DNA of 64,000 bases from Castor canadensis (taxonomy: Eukaryota; Chordata; Mammalia; Rodentia; Castoridae). The notes beneath the pieces are model-generated. The model had not been told where the DNA came from, searched no databases, and worked only from the letters and a program-made list of their open reading frames with translations. Positions 63,535-64,000 of the stretch are shown here, piece by piece (positions within the stretch are counted from its first letter, which is position 1; every line of letters begins with the position of its first letter). The stretch covers positions 159,089,583 to 159,153,582 of the forward strand of contig NC_133390.1 in assembly GCF_047511655.1 (NCBI RefSeq), written 5' to 3'. Position numbers and translations under genes: made by a program.

Positions 63535-63720
63535 ATGACAGGATTCATTCATTCACTCCACAACAATTGCTGAAGGAGGGGGACCTGGGATATAGCAGTG
63601 AATGAGACTAGTTCCTAGTCTAGTGGCAGAAAACAAATAAGGTGGCAACAAAAGCTAGAAGGAAAATAAATGCTGTAAGAAAGCAACTAGGCAGAGGATA
63701 CCACATTAGAGACAATGCCA
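63535..63720 (-). mobile_element. L2 relic
   Basis: TTCATTCATTCACTCCACAAC, then GATATAGCAGTGAATGAGAC. Confidence 0.7.
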
Positions 63721-64000
63721 GGCATCATTCCTTAAAAAGTCAATGGCCACAGGGGCAGAGCTGCTATTTGTTGGCTGGCATGTGTACCCAGTGTCTCTGG
63801 GGTAGCCTCAGAGACAGATGACATCAAAGACCTTGACCAATGAAAGTCTCATCCAGGAAAGGGAGCTAGCCAATGAGGAGAGACTGAGCAAGTTGCTTTG
63901 CTCTCTGTAGACTGGCTGAGCTGCTGAAGTTGTTGCTGAGGACCTAGAGGTGGCTGGTCAGGGAGGGATTGGCATACCTTGCCTTTCCTTTTAGCCTTTT

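Overview
The window is mammalian nuclear DNA. It holds one recognisable protein-coding gene, MMP24 (membrane-type 5 matrix metalloproteinase), on the + strand. Eight exons can be placed at the base level, from the initiator ATG at 21739 to the end of exon 8 at 62768. The last exon (end of the hemopexin domain, stalk, transmembrane segment, tail) lies beyond the right edge. All seven complete introns have GT-AG borders, and every reading phase joins. The gene opens in a GC-rich island at about 21440-22215. An excellent RE1/NRSE (REST-binding) motif sits in intron 1, 163 bp past exon 1, which fits a gene expressed mainly in neurons.

The organism is probably a rodent of the beaver/kangaroo-rat group (Castorimorpha). 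This is inferred from the dominant young repeats: a tRNA-derived ID-like SINE and dimeric or trimeric SINEs that join 7SL-derived (B1-like) units to that ID-like unit. The species itself cannot be fixed by eye.

Layout. 1-6530: an old L1M-type LINE on the + strand, broken by a MaLR LTR, several SINEs, and a block at about 3301-5288 that carries a processed RAB2A pseudogene between two L1 3'-UTR fragments. 7698-12827: an internally deleted class I endogenous retrovirus on the - strand, with paired LTRs, a 4-bp target duplication, a tRNA-Pro-type primer binding site and a polypurine tract; it contains a 5S rRNA pseudogene and a probable LTR in the opposite orientation. 13000-20900: SINEs, L2 and MIR relics. 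21440-22215: GC-rich promoter region and exon 1. 21967-41425: the 19.5-kb intron 1, which contains the RE1, an unexplained 120-codon ORF with one predicted membrane helix (29254-29616), a MLT1-type LTR, an L1 insertion with target duplication, a solo ERV2-like LTR inserted into a MIR, and a local duplication with one SINE-occupied and one SINE-empty copy. 41426-62768: exons 2-8, separated by introns full of SINE, L2, MIR, MER5 and MER2-like relics.

The encoded protein has, in order, a signal peptide, a propeptide with cysteine switch, a furin site, a zinc catalytic domain with MT loop, a hinge, and most of a hemopexin propeller. Apart from MMP24, the only candidate gene is the 120-codon ORF in intron 1, and it is unproven. 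I found no bacterial-type system, CRISPR array, tRNA gene or intact viral gene.
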